Assembly (NCBI GenBank): GCA_029260475.1
Contig: JAJDDE010000043.1
Span: 1-41,794 of the forward strand
DNA: 41,794 nt
Direction: 5' to 3'
Origin: Phycisphaerales bacterium
GTDB taxonomy: Bacteria; Planctomycetota; Phycisphaerae; Phycisphaerales; UBA1924
The position numbers were made by a program, and so were the translations under genes. Below the pieces are notes generated by a model. The model saw nothing but the letters and a program-made list of their open reading frames with translations. It was not told the DNA's origin and did not search any database. Below, piece by piece: positions 24,720-33,236 of this stretch. Within the stretch, counting starts at the first letter, position 1; each line of letters opens with the position of its first letter.

Positions 24720-25247
24720 GTGCGTCGGGCGGGCTTCACGCTGCTGGAACTGCTCATCGTGCTGATGATCCTCGGGCTGGTCGCGGGCCTGACCACCCTG
24801 TCGCTGCGCGGCGGGTCGGTGGTGGATCGCGCGGGCGAGACGCTGGTGACGCGCCTGCTGGACGCGCGCGTGATCGCGCTGCGGGCCGGTGCGCCGGCGG
24901 CGTTCGTCGCTGTCGCTGAGGACGATCGGCTGCGCATGTGGGTGGAGGTGGCTGGTGCCGTTGACGGGGACGCGGGGGTGGAGCGGGTGCGCGAGCGGGA
25001 GATGATGCTGCCCGGGGTGGTGCTCATCGACGAAACCCCAGATTTCGGCCGCGATGCTGCGGATGAAACGGCGCTGGCGAACGGGGCTCGGGCGGTCTTC
25101 GGTGCGTCGGGGCGGACGCCGGCGCGGCGCTGGGTGCTCGCACGCGCTGGCGCATCGGCCGGTGCGGCGGGCGATTCTGGGGGTAGGATGGTGACGATCG
25201 AATTCGATCCGATCACGGGTGTGCCGGAGCTGCACCGGGAGCGGTGA
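24720..25247 (+). CDS. gspH: GspH-like minor pseudopilin
   Basis: A 175-residue prepilin-like protein starting with GTG at 24720. The signature RRAGFTLLELLIVLMILGL has the cleavage site before Phe and Glu5. The remainder has short strands consistent with a GspH/FimT-type pseudopilin (LARVIALRAGAPAAFVAV-like region after the helix: DARVIALRAGAPAAFVAVAE). GspH is a minor subunit near the pseudopilus tip. It begins 2 bases after the dockerin gene stop and lies 67 bases before gspG. The H assignment rests on length, gene order and the short loop after the helix; it could be another minor pseudopilin. Confidence 0.78.
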   Translation: MRRAGFTLLELLIVLMILGLVAGLTTLSLRGGSVVDRAGETLVTRLLDARVIALRAGAPAAFVAVAEDDRLRMWVEVAGAVDGDAGVERVREREMMLPGVVLIDETPDFGRDAADETALANGARAVFGASGRTPARRWVLARAGASAGAAGDSGGRMVTIEFDPITGVPELHRER

Positions 25248-25314
25248 GCGGCGGTATCGGTAGGGTGAACGTCGCCCGTGGTCTTCGGTGACGCCAGTCG
25301 GCAAGGAGTGCGTG

Positions 25315-25734
25315 ATGAGGCGAATGCAGCGCGGGTTCAGCCTGCTCGAGATGTTGATCGTGATCGCGATCCTGGGGTTGATCGCGACCCTGGTCTACAA
25401 CAACCTTGGCGGCGCGATGGACACCTCCAAGGTGCAGACGACGCGGGTGCAGATCGAGACGGCGGCGGGCGCGATCGAGCAGTTCCACAAGGACGTGGGG
25501 CGGTACCCCACGGTCGCGGAGATGCAGGATTTCGAGGCGCTGATCGACCAGCCGCAGAACGCGCCGGGCTGGGCCGGCCCGTACCTCGGCAAGGATAAAG
25601 TCCCGGCGGACGGCTGGAAGCGCACGCTTGTGTACGAGCTGGACGAGAAATGGGGGTTCGTCGTGTCGTCGCTGGGCGCAGACGGTCAGCCCGGGGGCGA
25701 GGACGAGAACGCGGACCTCGATAACCGCTCGTGA
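25315..25734 (+). CDS. gspG: Type II secretion major pseudopilin GspG
   Basis: The major subunit of the T2SS pseudopilus, 139 residues. It has the leader MRRMQRG followed by FSLLEMLIVIAILGLIATL, and the GspG core: ETAAGAIEQFHKDVGRYPT, a WAGPYLGKDKVPADGW segment and the C-terminal calcium-site region (SSLGADGQPGGEDENADLDN). This is a textbook match in order and length. The start is ATG 25315 with AAGGAG 6 bases upstream, rather than the in-frame ATG at 25288. The stop overlaps the GTG start of gspE by four bases (GTGA). Confidence 0.95.
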   Translation: MRRMQRGFSLLEMLIVIAILGLIATLVYNNLGGAMDTSKVQTTRVQIETAAGAIEQFHKDVGRYPTVAEMQDFEALIDQPQNAPGWAGPYLGKDKVPADGWKRTLVYELDEKWGFVVSSLGADGQPGGEDENADLDNRS

Positions 25735-27407
25735 GCGCGATGGGCAAACCAACCGGTGACGGTGTTCGCACGCTGCGCGGCTCGTTCGACGGGAACGCCT
25801 TCGTGGAGTCGCTCGTCGGCGCCGGGCAGCTCGGCGCGAGTGATGCGCGCGTCGCGGCGGAGGTCGCCCGGCGCAACGGCACGACGCCGGTGCGCGCGGT
25901 GCTGGATCTCGGGCTGATGAGCGAAGAGGCCCTCGCGGATGCTCTGGGTTCGGAGCTCGGCTGCGAGCGGTTCGCTGGCCCGCCCGAGGGGTGCGACCTG
26001 AGCGATGGACTGCCCAGCGGCTTCATGCGGGCGTCGGGGGTGCTGCTCTTCGAAGGCGAGGGGGGGCTGTGGGCGGTGGTGAGCGATCCGTCGGATGGTC
26101 CGTCGCGGCGCGCGGTGGTGCAGCGGGCGGGAGACCGGCTCGCGGGGGTGCTCGTCGCGACCGCGAAGTCTGTGATCGCGTACCTCGACGAGGTCGAGGA
26201 GGACCGCCCGGAGGCGCGGGGCGCTGGCGATGCGCGCGAGGACGTGGACATCTCGGGCGAATTGAGCGTGCTGCGCGAGCTGGCGAGCGAGGCGCCGGTC
26301 GTGCGGTTCTTCAACCAGACGGTGGACCGGGCGATGGATTTGGGGGCGAGCGATATTCACATCGAGCGGTACGACCGGCGGACGGCGCTGCGGTACCGCG
26401 TGGACGGCGTGCTGGTGGAGCAGGGTGCGCCGCCGACGCAGATGTACGACGCGCTGCTGTGCCGTGTGAAGATCATGGCGGGGCTGGACATCGCTGAGCG
26501 CCGTCGTGCGCAGGACGGTCGCGTGCAGATGAAGTTCCGCGGCCGCGCGGTGGACATGCGCGTGAGTCTCGTGCCCACGATGTACGGGCAGGACGCCGCG
26601 ATCCGCCTCCAGGACCGTCAGCGCCTGGGCTCGATCGAGCTGCGCGATCTCGGGTTCGACGAGGGGCACCTGCGTCTGCTGCGCGAGGCGAGCGGGAAGA
26701 GTCACGGCATCGTGCTGATCACCGGTCCTACGGGCTCGGGTAAAACGACCACGCTGTACGCGCTGCTGCGCGAGATGGCGTCGAGCGCGCGCAAGATCGT
26801 GACCGTGGAGGACCCGGTCGAGTACGCGATGGACGGGATCAACCAGATCCAGGTGAACAACGCGGTGGGGCTGAATTTCGGCACCACGCTGCGCCACGTG
26901 CTGCGCCACGACCCGGACGTGATCCTGGTCGGCGAGATCCGCGACCGGGAGACCGCGGAGATGGCGTTCCAGAGCGCCCTCACGGGGCACATGGTGCTCA
27001 GCACGCTGCACACGAACGACGTGGTCTCCAGCTTCGTGCGCCTGACGGACATGGGCGTCGAGCCCTACCTGGTGAACGCGGCGGTGGAGGGCGTGAGCGC
27101 ACAGAGGCTGATCCGCACCGTCTGCAAGGCGTGCAACAACGACGCATCGGCGCGCGAAGCGTGTGACGCGTGCAAGGGGCTCGGGTACCGCGGGCGGATC
27201 GCGGTGATGGAGATGGCGCTGACGACCGGCGCGGTGAAGCGGGCGATGCTCGAGGGCGCGGACGAGCGGCTGCTCACCGCGGCCCTCGAGAAGAGCGGCT
27301 TCGTGCCGATGCGCACACACGCGGAAGCGCTTGTGGCCCGCGGCCTGACGGACGAAGCGGAGGTGTCGCGCGTGCTCGGTCTCGCGGGCGTGGGTGACGA
27401 GGGGTGA
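25731..27407 (+). CDS. gspE: Type II secretion assembly ATPase GspE
   Basis: Cytoplasmic hexameric ATPase that drives pseudopilus assembly. The 558 residues comprise an N-terminal MshEN-like domain (about 20-155), a linker, and the ATPase core with Walker A GPTGSGKTT (332-340), Asp box VEDPVEY (359-365), Walker B VILVGEIRD (397-405) and His box STLHTND (424-430). The zinc-binding Cys pairs C465/C468 and C478/C481 are present, but the loop between them is only nine residues, much shorter than in PilB at 33237. It starts with GTG overlapping gspG. The final stop overlaps gspF by GTGA, so translation of G-E-F is probably coupled. Confidence 0.95.
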   Translation: MSAMGKPTGDGVRTLRGSFDGNAFVESLVGAGQLGASDARVAAEVARRNGTTPVRAVLDLGLMSEEALADALGSELGCERFAGPPEGCDLSDGLPSGFMRASGVLLFEGEGGLWAVVSDPSDGPSRRAVVQRAGDRLAGVLVATAKSVIAYLDEVEEDRPEARGAGDAREDVDISGELSVLRELASEAPVVRFFNQTVDRAMDLGASDIHIERYDRRTALRYRVDGVLVEQGAPPTQMYDALLCRVKIMAGLDIAERRRAQDGRVQMKFRGRAVDMRVSLVPTMYGQDAAIRLQDRQRLGSIELRDLGFDEGHLRLLREASGKSHGIVLITGPTGSGKTTTLYALLREMASSARKIVTVEDPVEYAMDGINQIQVNNAVGLNFGTTLRHVLRHDPDVILVGEIRDRETAEMAFQSALTGHMVLSTLHTNDVVSSFVRLTDMGVEPYLVNAAVEGVSAQRLIRTVCKACNNDASAREACDACKGLGYRGRIAVMEMALTTGAVKRAMLEGADERLLTAALEKSGFVPMRTHAEALVARGLTDEAEVSRVLGLAGVGDEG

Positions 27408-28624
27408 CGGCGTACGCGTACACCGCGGTGGGGCTGGGCAACGCGAGCGGCACGGCGCCGGTGTCGGGGACACGCGAGGCGTCCGACGAGCGTGCGCTGC
27501 GGAGCGCGCTGCGCGACGAGGGGATGATCGCGATCGAGGTGCGCCCGGTCCGCGCGATGGACGCGCTGCGCTCGCGTGTGAGCAAGGAGCGCGTGCGCGC
27601 GAAGGACGGCGCGTGGTTCTTCTCGACGATGGCGCTCTTGCTGGAGAACAGCGTGCCGGTGGACGAGGCGGTGCGTTCTGCCGAAGAGGCGGCGCCGCAC
27701 GAGCGGGCGTCGGCGCTGTGCGCACGGGTGCGATCGAGCCTGCGCAAGGGAGAGGCGTTGAGTGATGCGGTGGAGGGTGTGCCGGGGCTGGCGCGGCCGC
27801 AGCACGTCGCGCTGTTGCGCTCGGGCGAGTCGTCGGGGCGGTTGTCGTACGCGGTGGGGCTTGTTGATGCGTCCATCGATCGGGCGGCGTCGATCCGGCG
27901 CACGTTGATGGGGCGGCTCACGTATCCGGCGCTGCTCCTCGTCGCGTCGATCGGGGCGGTGTGGTACCTCGCTGCGGTGGTCGTGCCGAGCTTCGCGGAG
28001 ACGCTGACAGAACTCGGCGGGTCGCTGCCCTGGCAGACGACGCTCACGCTGCGACTCGCTGGTGTGCTCGCGTGGCTGGCGCCGGCCCTCGCGGGGCTGG
28101 TGGTCCTGATGGTGCTGCTGCGCGGGGTGCTGCTGACACCCTCGCGCCGGAAGCGGCTGGACGGGCTGACGCTACGCGTGCCGGTGATGGGGCCGCTCGT
28201 GTGGTACTCGAACGCGGCGCTGGTGACGGACATCCTCGCGACGATGATCGAGGGCGGGAGCGACCTGCTGGACGGATTGACCCAGGCGCACGAGGTGGTG
28301 ACGAACCGCGAGATCGGGGCCCGCCTGGCGACGGCGCGGGGGAGGGTCCGCGAGGGTGCGGAGGCGGGGGCGGTGCTCGCGGAGAGCGGCGTGATGCCCG
28401 CGATGGCGTCCACGATCGTGCGCGCGGGGCTGGCGGGTGGGGACCTGCCCGGTGGTCTTCGGCGTGCGTCGAAGTTCTGTTTGGTGCGTCAGGAGGCGAT
28501 CGGGGAGCGTCTGCTCACGCTGCTGGAGCCGGCGGTGCTGGTGGTGATGGCGAGCGCCGTGGGGTGGGTCGCGTACAGCCTTGTGGCGGGTATGCTGGCG
28601 ATCACGAACGCCGGGGGGCTGTGA
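27404..28624 (+). CDS. gspF: Type II secretion inner-membrane platform protein GspF
   Basis: Polytopic platform protein of the T2SS, 406 residues. The N-terminus AYAYTAVGLGNASGTAPVSG corresponds to the usual Y.Y.A.. start. There are two GspF domains: the first includes FFSTMALLLENSVPVDEAV and LRSGESSGRL, the second includes LVTDILATMIEGGSDLLDGL. TM segments are at about 175-195, 225-250 and 378-402. The start is GTG 27404, overlapping the TGA of gspE. It differs clearly in sequence from pilC at 15961, so the window encodes two platform proteins. Confidence 0.93.
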   Translation: MTAYAYTAVGLGNASGTAPVSGTREASDERALRSALRDEGMIAIEVRPVRAMDALRSRVSKERVRAKDGAWFFSTMALLLENSVPVDEAVRSAEEAAPHERASALCARVRSSLRKGEALSDAVEGVPGLARPQHVALLRSGESSGRLSYAVGLVDASIDRAASIRRTLMGRLTYPALLLVASIGAVWYLAAVVVPSFAETLTELGGSLPWQTTLTLRLAGVLAWLAPALAGLVVLMVLLRGVLLTPSRRKRLDGLTLRVPVMGPLVWYSNAALVTDILATMIEGGSDLLDGLTQAHEVVTNREIGARLATARGRVREGAEAGAVLAESGVMPAMASTIVRAGLAGGDLPGGLRRASKFCLVRQEAIGERLLTLLEPAVLVVMASAVGWVAYSLVAGMLAITNAGGL

Positions 28625-28670
28625 TGTTACGGGGAATTTGCGGGCCAAACGCCCGAGTGAGAGGTTTGCG

Positions 28671-30953
28671 ATGGCGATGACGACCCGGACGGCTTTGTTC
28701 TTCTCGTGCGTGAGCGCGGCGTCCCTGATGGCGCTTTCGGGCTGCTCGAGCGGCCCCGATGAAGCGGCTCTGCTGCAGGAAGAGACGCCCCGCGCGTACC
28801 GAGAGCCGGCGCGCTGGTACAGCGGCGACCGCCCGGTGTCGCAGACGCTCGTCATGCAGGCGCGTGGGACCACGGGCTCAACCGAGTTGATCAGCCGCCA
28901 ACGGATGGAATCGAAGTGGTCGCCGACGCCCGGGTTGGGTGCGCTCGAGGGTGGTATGGGCGAGGTGTTCCAGGTGGAGTACGCGGTCAACGGCGCGAGC
29001 GCTCACGAGGTGATCAATACGCTGGCGGTGGACTTCCTGGGGCTCTCGATCGTGGTCGATGAGGCGCTCAAGGGATCGACACAGGTCACGATGGTGATCG
29101 ACGAAGAGATGACGCGGTCGGACCTACGCAATCTGCTGGGCGGGCTGGCGGCGGTGTACGGCTGGATGATCGAAGAACGCGACGGCGTCGTGTTCTTCCG
29201 GTCCAAGGGCACGGGCAATCAGGGGGCTGGGGCGATGGCGCGTTCGGACGCGACGCCGATCCTGCGTGCGCAGGCGGCGTTCGAGAGCGACACGCCGGCG
29301 GTGCGGATCAAGCGGCTCAGCCACATGGCGGCGACCGACGCCGCCAACGCGGTGAAGGACCTGGCTTCGCAGGGCGCGACGGTGATCGCGTCTGGGCAGA
29401 CGCTGCTGCTGGTGGACACGGTGCGTCAGACGAACCGGCTGTCGAGCATCGTTGACGCGCTTGACGTGTCGGCGTTCGAGGGCGTGGAGATCCACACGTA
29501 CCGCCTCGCGCACCGCTTGAACACGGAGGCGGCGACGCTGCTGACGGAGATCGCGACGAAATCCGGCATGACGAGCGAACAATCCGCGATGTCCTTCGTC
29601 GCGGTGCCCGGCACGAAGGACCTGATGGTGATCGCGAAGGACGCGACGCTGCTGGCGCACGCGCGTGATCTGATCAGCACGATCGACCGACCGGCGGACG
29701 AGGTCGCGATGGGGGTGTTCCAGTACCGGATCCAGCACTATGAGCCGCAGGAACTGGTGCGGATGGCGCGCGAGCTCTTCGGTGAACGAATCGAGACCGC
29801 GCCGACCGCCGGTTCGCGCGCGCAGGCGCCCGGTGCTGCTGGCGATCAGAAGATCCGGCTGGTGCTCGACGCGGAGGAGGGTCTTCTCATCGTGCGTTCG
29901 ACGCCCGAGGAGTACGCGGACCTGCTGACGCTGTTCCGCTCGATCGACCGGCCGCGCCAGCAGGTGCTGCTGAACACGATCATCGCGGAGGTGGTGCTGG
30001 AGAACCGTCTGGAGTTCGGCGTGGATTACTTCCTGAACGCGCTGGACGATGACGGCACGGTGCTCGACCTCTTCGGTACGCCGGGTCTCGTTGCGAATCC
30101 GTCCGGTTCGTTGACGCTGCTCGGCGCGAGCGGTCAGGTCGTCGTGCAGGCGCTGCGCTCCGAGAGCGATGTGGATGTGCTGTCGCAGCCGCGGCTGGTG
30201 GTGAGCGATCGGGTGCAGGCGTCGTTCCAGGTGGGCGGCGAGGTCCCGGTCGTCACGGGCGATGTGAACTCCGATGTCGGTGATTCGACGGCGCTGCGAC
30301 GCAGCATCGAGTACCGGGAGACGGGCGTGATTCTCGGGATCCGGCCGCGGATCAACGAGTCGGGCACGGTGACGCTGGAGATCCAGCAGACGATCAACGA
30401 GGTGGGCAGCCAGTCGGAGCTCGGCCCCGAGTTCACCACGCGTGAGCTGACGACCGAGGTGACGGTGCCGCACGGGCAGACGATCCTGCTCGCGGGCATC
30501 ATCGAGAACTCGCTGCGGAAAACGACGCGGAAGACCCCGATTCTCGGCGAGCTGCCGATCATCGGCGTCGCGTTCCAGAACATCGAGGACGTGGAAGAGC
30601 GGCGCGAGCTGCTGCTGGCGATCACGCCGACGATCATCTCGAGCCCGGAGCAGGTACACGGGACGCTCGGCGATTTCCTCGACGCGACCGAGGCGATGCG
30701 GGCGGCGTTGCACGGGAACGAAGGGCGTCTGCAGCAAGGCGTGCTGAACGCGGACGCGTTGAACACGCCGCTCGGCGGGTTCGGTGAGGCGCCCATCGAG
30801 ATGACGCCCCGGCCCCGAACCGACGAGATGGACACGCCACGACTGGAGCTCCTGATCGAGCCGGCGTCTCACGACGAGGCGGAGGACCCCGAGGAGGGCG
30901 CGTTCGATCTCCGCGCCTTCGGCGGTTCGCTCACGCTCGTGGACCCGGACTGA
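28671..30953 (+). CDS. gspD: Type II secretion secretin GspD (lipoprotein form)
   Basis: Outer-membrane secretin, 760 residues. The N-terminus ends in a lipobox (ALSGC, Cys25), so it appears to be lipid-anchored; most GspD proteins use an ordinary signal peptide and a separate pilotin. Successive periplasmic N-domains follow, including VFQVEYAVNGASAHEVINTL, RIKRLSHMAATDAANAVKDL and QYRIQHYEPQELVRMARELF. The C-terminal secretin domain includes VDVLSQPRLVVSD, VGGEVPVVTG and the signature VTVPHGQTILLAGII...TPILGELPIIGVAF. The tail after ITPTIISSPE is long and acidic. The start is ATG 28671 (GAGAGG upstream); ATG 28677 is an alternative. It is the only secretin gene in the window. Confidence 0.94.
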   Translation: MAMTTRTALFFSCVSAASLMALSGCSSGPDEAALLQEETPRAYREPARWYSGDRPVSQTLVMQARGTTGSTELISRQRMESKWSPTPGLGALEGGMGEVFQVEYAVNGASAHEVINTLAVDFLGLSIVVDEALKGSTQVTMVIDEEMTRSDLRNLLGGLAAVYGWMIEERDGVVFFRSKGTGNQGAGAMARSDATPILRAQAAFESDTPAVRIKRLSHMAATDAANAVKDLASQGATVIASGQTLLLVDTVRQTNRLSSIVDALDVSAFEGVEIHTYRLAHRLNTEAATLLTEIATKSGMTSEQSAMSFVAVPGTKDLMVIAKDATLLAHARDLISTIDRPADEVAMGVFQYRIQHYEPQELVRMARELFGERIETAPTAGSRAQAPGAAGDQKIRLVLDAEEGLLIVRSTPEEYADLLTLFRSIDRPRQQVLLNTIIAEVVLENRLEFGVDYFLNALDDDGTVLDLFGTPGLVANPSGSLTLLGASGQVVVQALRSESDVDVLSQPRLVVSDRVQASFQVGGEVPVVTGDVNSDVGDSTALRRSIEYRETGVILGIRPRINESGTVTLEIQQTINEVGSQSELGPEFTTRELTTEVTVPHGQTILLAGIIENSLRKTTRKTPILGELPIIGVAFQNIEDVEERRELLLAITPTIISSPEQVHGTLGDFLDATEAMRAALHGNEGRLQQGVLNADALNTPLGGFGEAPIEMTPRPRTDEMDTPRLELLIEPASHDEAEDPEEGAFDLRAFGGSLTLVDPD

Positions 30954-30960
30954 GGCTGGT

Positions 30961-31344
30961 ATGCGCCGTGGCGTGACGCTCATCGAGGCGATCGTGGCGT
31001 TGGTGATCCTGAGCGCGGCGTTCGTCGCGGCGATGGAGGCTCGCATCCAACTCGTGCGCGCGACGCGCGGGGTGGTCCAGGACCAGCGCGTGTCGCGGTT
31101 ACAGGAATCCTTGTTCCGCGAGGTGATCGCGGGGACGGTGCCCGAGGGCGTGCTCGAAGAGAATTCGATCGTGATCGAGGGCGATCATCTGGGCGAGGCG
31201 TACCGCGTAACGATCACGCCGGAGATGGTCGCGAACCCGATGGTGGGGGCGGTGGGGTACAGCGTGCGCCCTGAGGTGGCGCTGCTGCGGTACGAGGTAG
31301 AAATCGCGGGCGAGACGGCTTCGTTCCTGTGGCACCGTCGATGA
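30961..31344 (+). CDS. gspI: Type II secretion minor pseudopilin GspI
   Basis: A 127-residue pseudopilin with a very short leader: MRRG, then VTLIEAIVALVILSAAF. Length, the LIEAIVAL.I helix and position between gspD and a GspJ-like gene fit GspI, the minor subunit that nucleates the tip complex with J and K. Residue +1 is Val rather than Phe, which is tolerated. The stop overlaps the next ATG by four bases (ATGA). Confidence 0.88.
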   Translation: MRRGVTLIEAIVALVILSAAFVAAMEARIQLVRATRGVVQDQRVSRLQESLFREVIAGTVPEGVLEENSIVIEGDHLGEAYRVTITPEMVANPMVGAVGYSVRPEVALLRYEVEIAGETASFLWHRR

Positions 31345-32078
31345 ACGGGCGCGCGCACCATCGCGGGCTGACGCTGCTGGAGATGCTGATCGCCCTGGTG
31401 ATCCTGTCGTCGATCATGGGGGGCGTGGGCCTGTTCTGGTCGCAGGCGCGCGGGTGGGAGGAAGACAACGCGGCGCACCGCGAGGTGCTGCGTGTCGAGC
31501 GTGTGCTGCGTGTGCTGCGCGAGCAGTGGGGAGCGAGGCGTGCGCTGTCGCCCGAGGGCGAGGGGGATGCGGGGGGCGATGGGGTGTTCGTTTCGGCGGA
31601 CGCGATCGAGTTCACGTCGGCCCGGGGCGTGCTGATGCCGGGGTGGGGGTTGGTGCGGGCGCGGTACGTGATCGAGCGCGACGGGTTCGGCGGGTACCGG
31701 CTGGTGTACCAAGAGGCGCGGATCCTGGACCCTCGGGAGCCGAGCAACCCGGGGACGGCGGCGGTGGACCCGCGGGGACGCCCGATCGGCGGTCGCGCCG
31801 TGCTGCTGGAGGGCTTGACGGGTCTGCGGGTGGAGCGGTGGGGGACGCTCGATGGTGCGCCGTCTGAGGGCGGCGGTGTCGGGGAGACGGACGAAGAAGG
31901 CGCCGAGCGCGGGGAGGACGATGAGGTGGCGTCCGGGTTCGTGCTGAAGGACGACGTGGTGGACCGGTGGCGTGTGTTCGATCGGCCGATCGCGTTCCCG
32001 CTGGGCGCGGTGCGGCTGGTCGGGGAGATGGGGGAGGAGGTGTTCGGATGCGTGCTCGTCGTCGCGCCTTTGCGCTGA
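31341..32078 (+). CDS. gspJ: Type II secretion minor pseudopilin GspJ
   Basis: A 245-residue pseudopilin. Leader MNGRAHHRG, then LTLLEMLIALVILSSIMGGV, followed by a soluble domain with the usual GspJ layout (VLRVLREQWG, IEFTSARGVLMPG, YRLVYQEARILDP). The C-terminal half carries an acidic Gly/Glu-rich insert (GGVGETDEEGAERGEDDE). ATG 31341 overlaps the gspI stop (ATGA); a GTG four codons upstream is less likely. It overlaps gspK by 31 bases. Confidence 0.85.
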   Translation: MNGRAHHRGLTLLEMLIALVILSSIMGGVGLFWSQARGWEEDNAAHREVLRVERVLRVLREQWGARRALSPEGEGDAGGDGVFVSADAIEFTSARGVLMPGWGLVRARYVIERDGFGGYRLVYQEARILDPREPSNPGTAAVDPRGRPIGGRAVLLEGLTGLRVERWGTLDGAPSEGGGVGETDEEGAERGEDDEVASGFVLKDDVVDRWRVFDRPIAFPLGAVRLVGEMGEEVFGCVLVVAPLR

Positions 32079-33178
32079 TCGTGGTGTTGCTGGCGGTGGG
32101 AGCGGTCTTCGCGCTCGCGCTGCGGAGCGCGGTGGTGGCGCGCACGACCGTTATCGAAGCGACCGCGATGACGGAGCGGTCGGCGGCGCTGCGGGGCGGG
32201 CGCTCTGCGGTGGTGCTGGCGCTGCGTGGTCTGGCGGCGACGGAGTCGGAGGAAGTCGATGCCGTGACGCGCGCGGCGCAGGGCGGCGGGTTGACGGGGT
32301 TCGGCGGGTCGTCGGTCGGGGATGGCGAGGACGAGGGGACACGCCCGGAGTTCCCGCCCGGCCTTGAGGATCTGCTCGAGCTGCTGGGTCAGGTGGAAGA
32401 AGAGGCGGAGGAGAAGGTCGCGGAGCGCGATGCGCGGTTCGCGAGGGCGGCCTCCGCGGAGGGGCTCGGGTCCTCGGGTATCACGAGCCGTCAGACGGTG
32501 GACGCGCTGGGGCTGCCCAGCGGGTCGGTGGACGTGGAACTGGACGGGCGGGTGTACCGGGTGACGCTGCGGGACGGGGCGTCGGCGCTGGACGCGAACA
32601 GCGCCGATGAACGCACGCTGCGCGCGTACTTCGGTGCGCTGGGGCTGGATGACCGTACGTCGCGCCGGCTGGCTGACCAGTGGCTGGACTGGGTGGACGA
32701 GGACTCGGTCTCGCGGACGTACGGCGCCGAACAGCGCGCGTACGCGCGCGAGGGTGTCTCCGCGCGGAACGGACCGATCCAGGCGATAGAGGAGTTGCGG
32801 GTGCTGCCCGCGATGACCGTGTCGCTCTTCGATCGGGTCCGCGAGGATTGGGTCGTCGCCGCCTCGAATCGCGTCCACGCGGGGAGCGCGAGCTTCGCGG
32901 TGCTCGCGAGCGTGGAGGGGTCATCGGAGGACCTCGCGCGGGCGATCATCACGGCACGCGAGGAGGCGCCGTTGACCGCGGAAACGTTGGAGTCGCTCTA
33001 CCCGCCGGTGATGCGCGAGACGCTCAGCGAGCGGTTCACGCTCGAGTCGAGCGGGCTCGTGCGCGCGCGGGTGGATGTGCTGGACCGGACGAGCGGCGCG
33101 GTGCGCACGCGCCTGGAGGGCGCGGCGCTGCTGACCAAGCGTGGGGTGGAGGCGGTGGAATTGCGGGTACTCGAGTAG
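32048..33178 (+). CDS. gspK: Type II secretion minor pseudopilin GspK
   Basis: A 376-residue protein. It has a basic leader (MRARRR), then AFALIVVLLAVGAVFALAL, without the Glu5 found in other pseudopilins, as is characteristic of GspK. The large domain includes DGASALDANSADERTLRAYF (the LD.NTA-type element of GspK), and a LLDDRTSRRLADQWLDWVDED-like helix region (LDDRTSRRLADQWLDWVDED). GspK caps the pseudopilus tip. A long Glu-rich insert sits at about 115-140. ATG 32048 has GGAGGAGG upstream, inside the end of gspJ. It is the last gene of the run and is convergent with pilB; no clear terminator was seen in the 58-base gap. Confidence 0.88.
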   Translation: MRARRRAFALIVVLLAVGAVFALALRSAVVARTTVIEATAMTERSAALRGGRSAVVLALRGLAATESEEVDAVTRAAQGGGLTGFGGSSVGDGEDEGTRPEFPPGLEDLLELLGQVEEEAEEKVAERDARFARAASAEGLGSSGITSRQTVDALGLPSGSVDVELDGRVYRVTLRDGASALDANSADERTLRAYFGALGLDDRTSRRLADQWLDWVDEDSVSRTYGAEQRAYAREGVSARNGPIQAIEELRVLPAMTVSLFDRVREDWVVAASNRVHAGSASFAVLASVEGSSEDLARAIITAREEAPLTAETLESLYPPVMRETLSERFTLESSGLVRARVDVLDRTSGAVRTRLEGAALLTKRGVEAVELRVLE

Positions 33179-33236
33179 GCCCGGCGCGGCCTTCGCCCGG
33201 CTCAGACCACGGCACCCGCACTGGGTCTTGTCGCGT

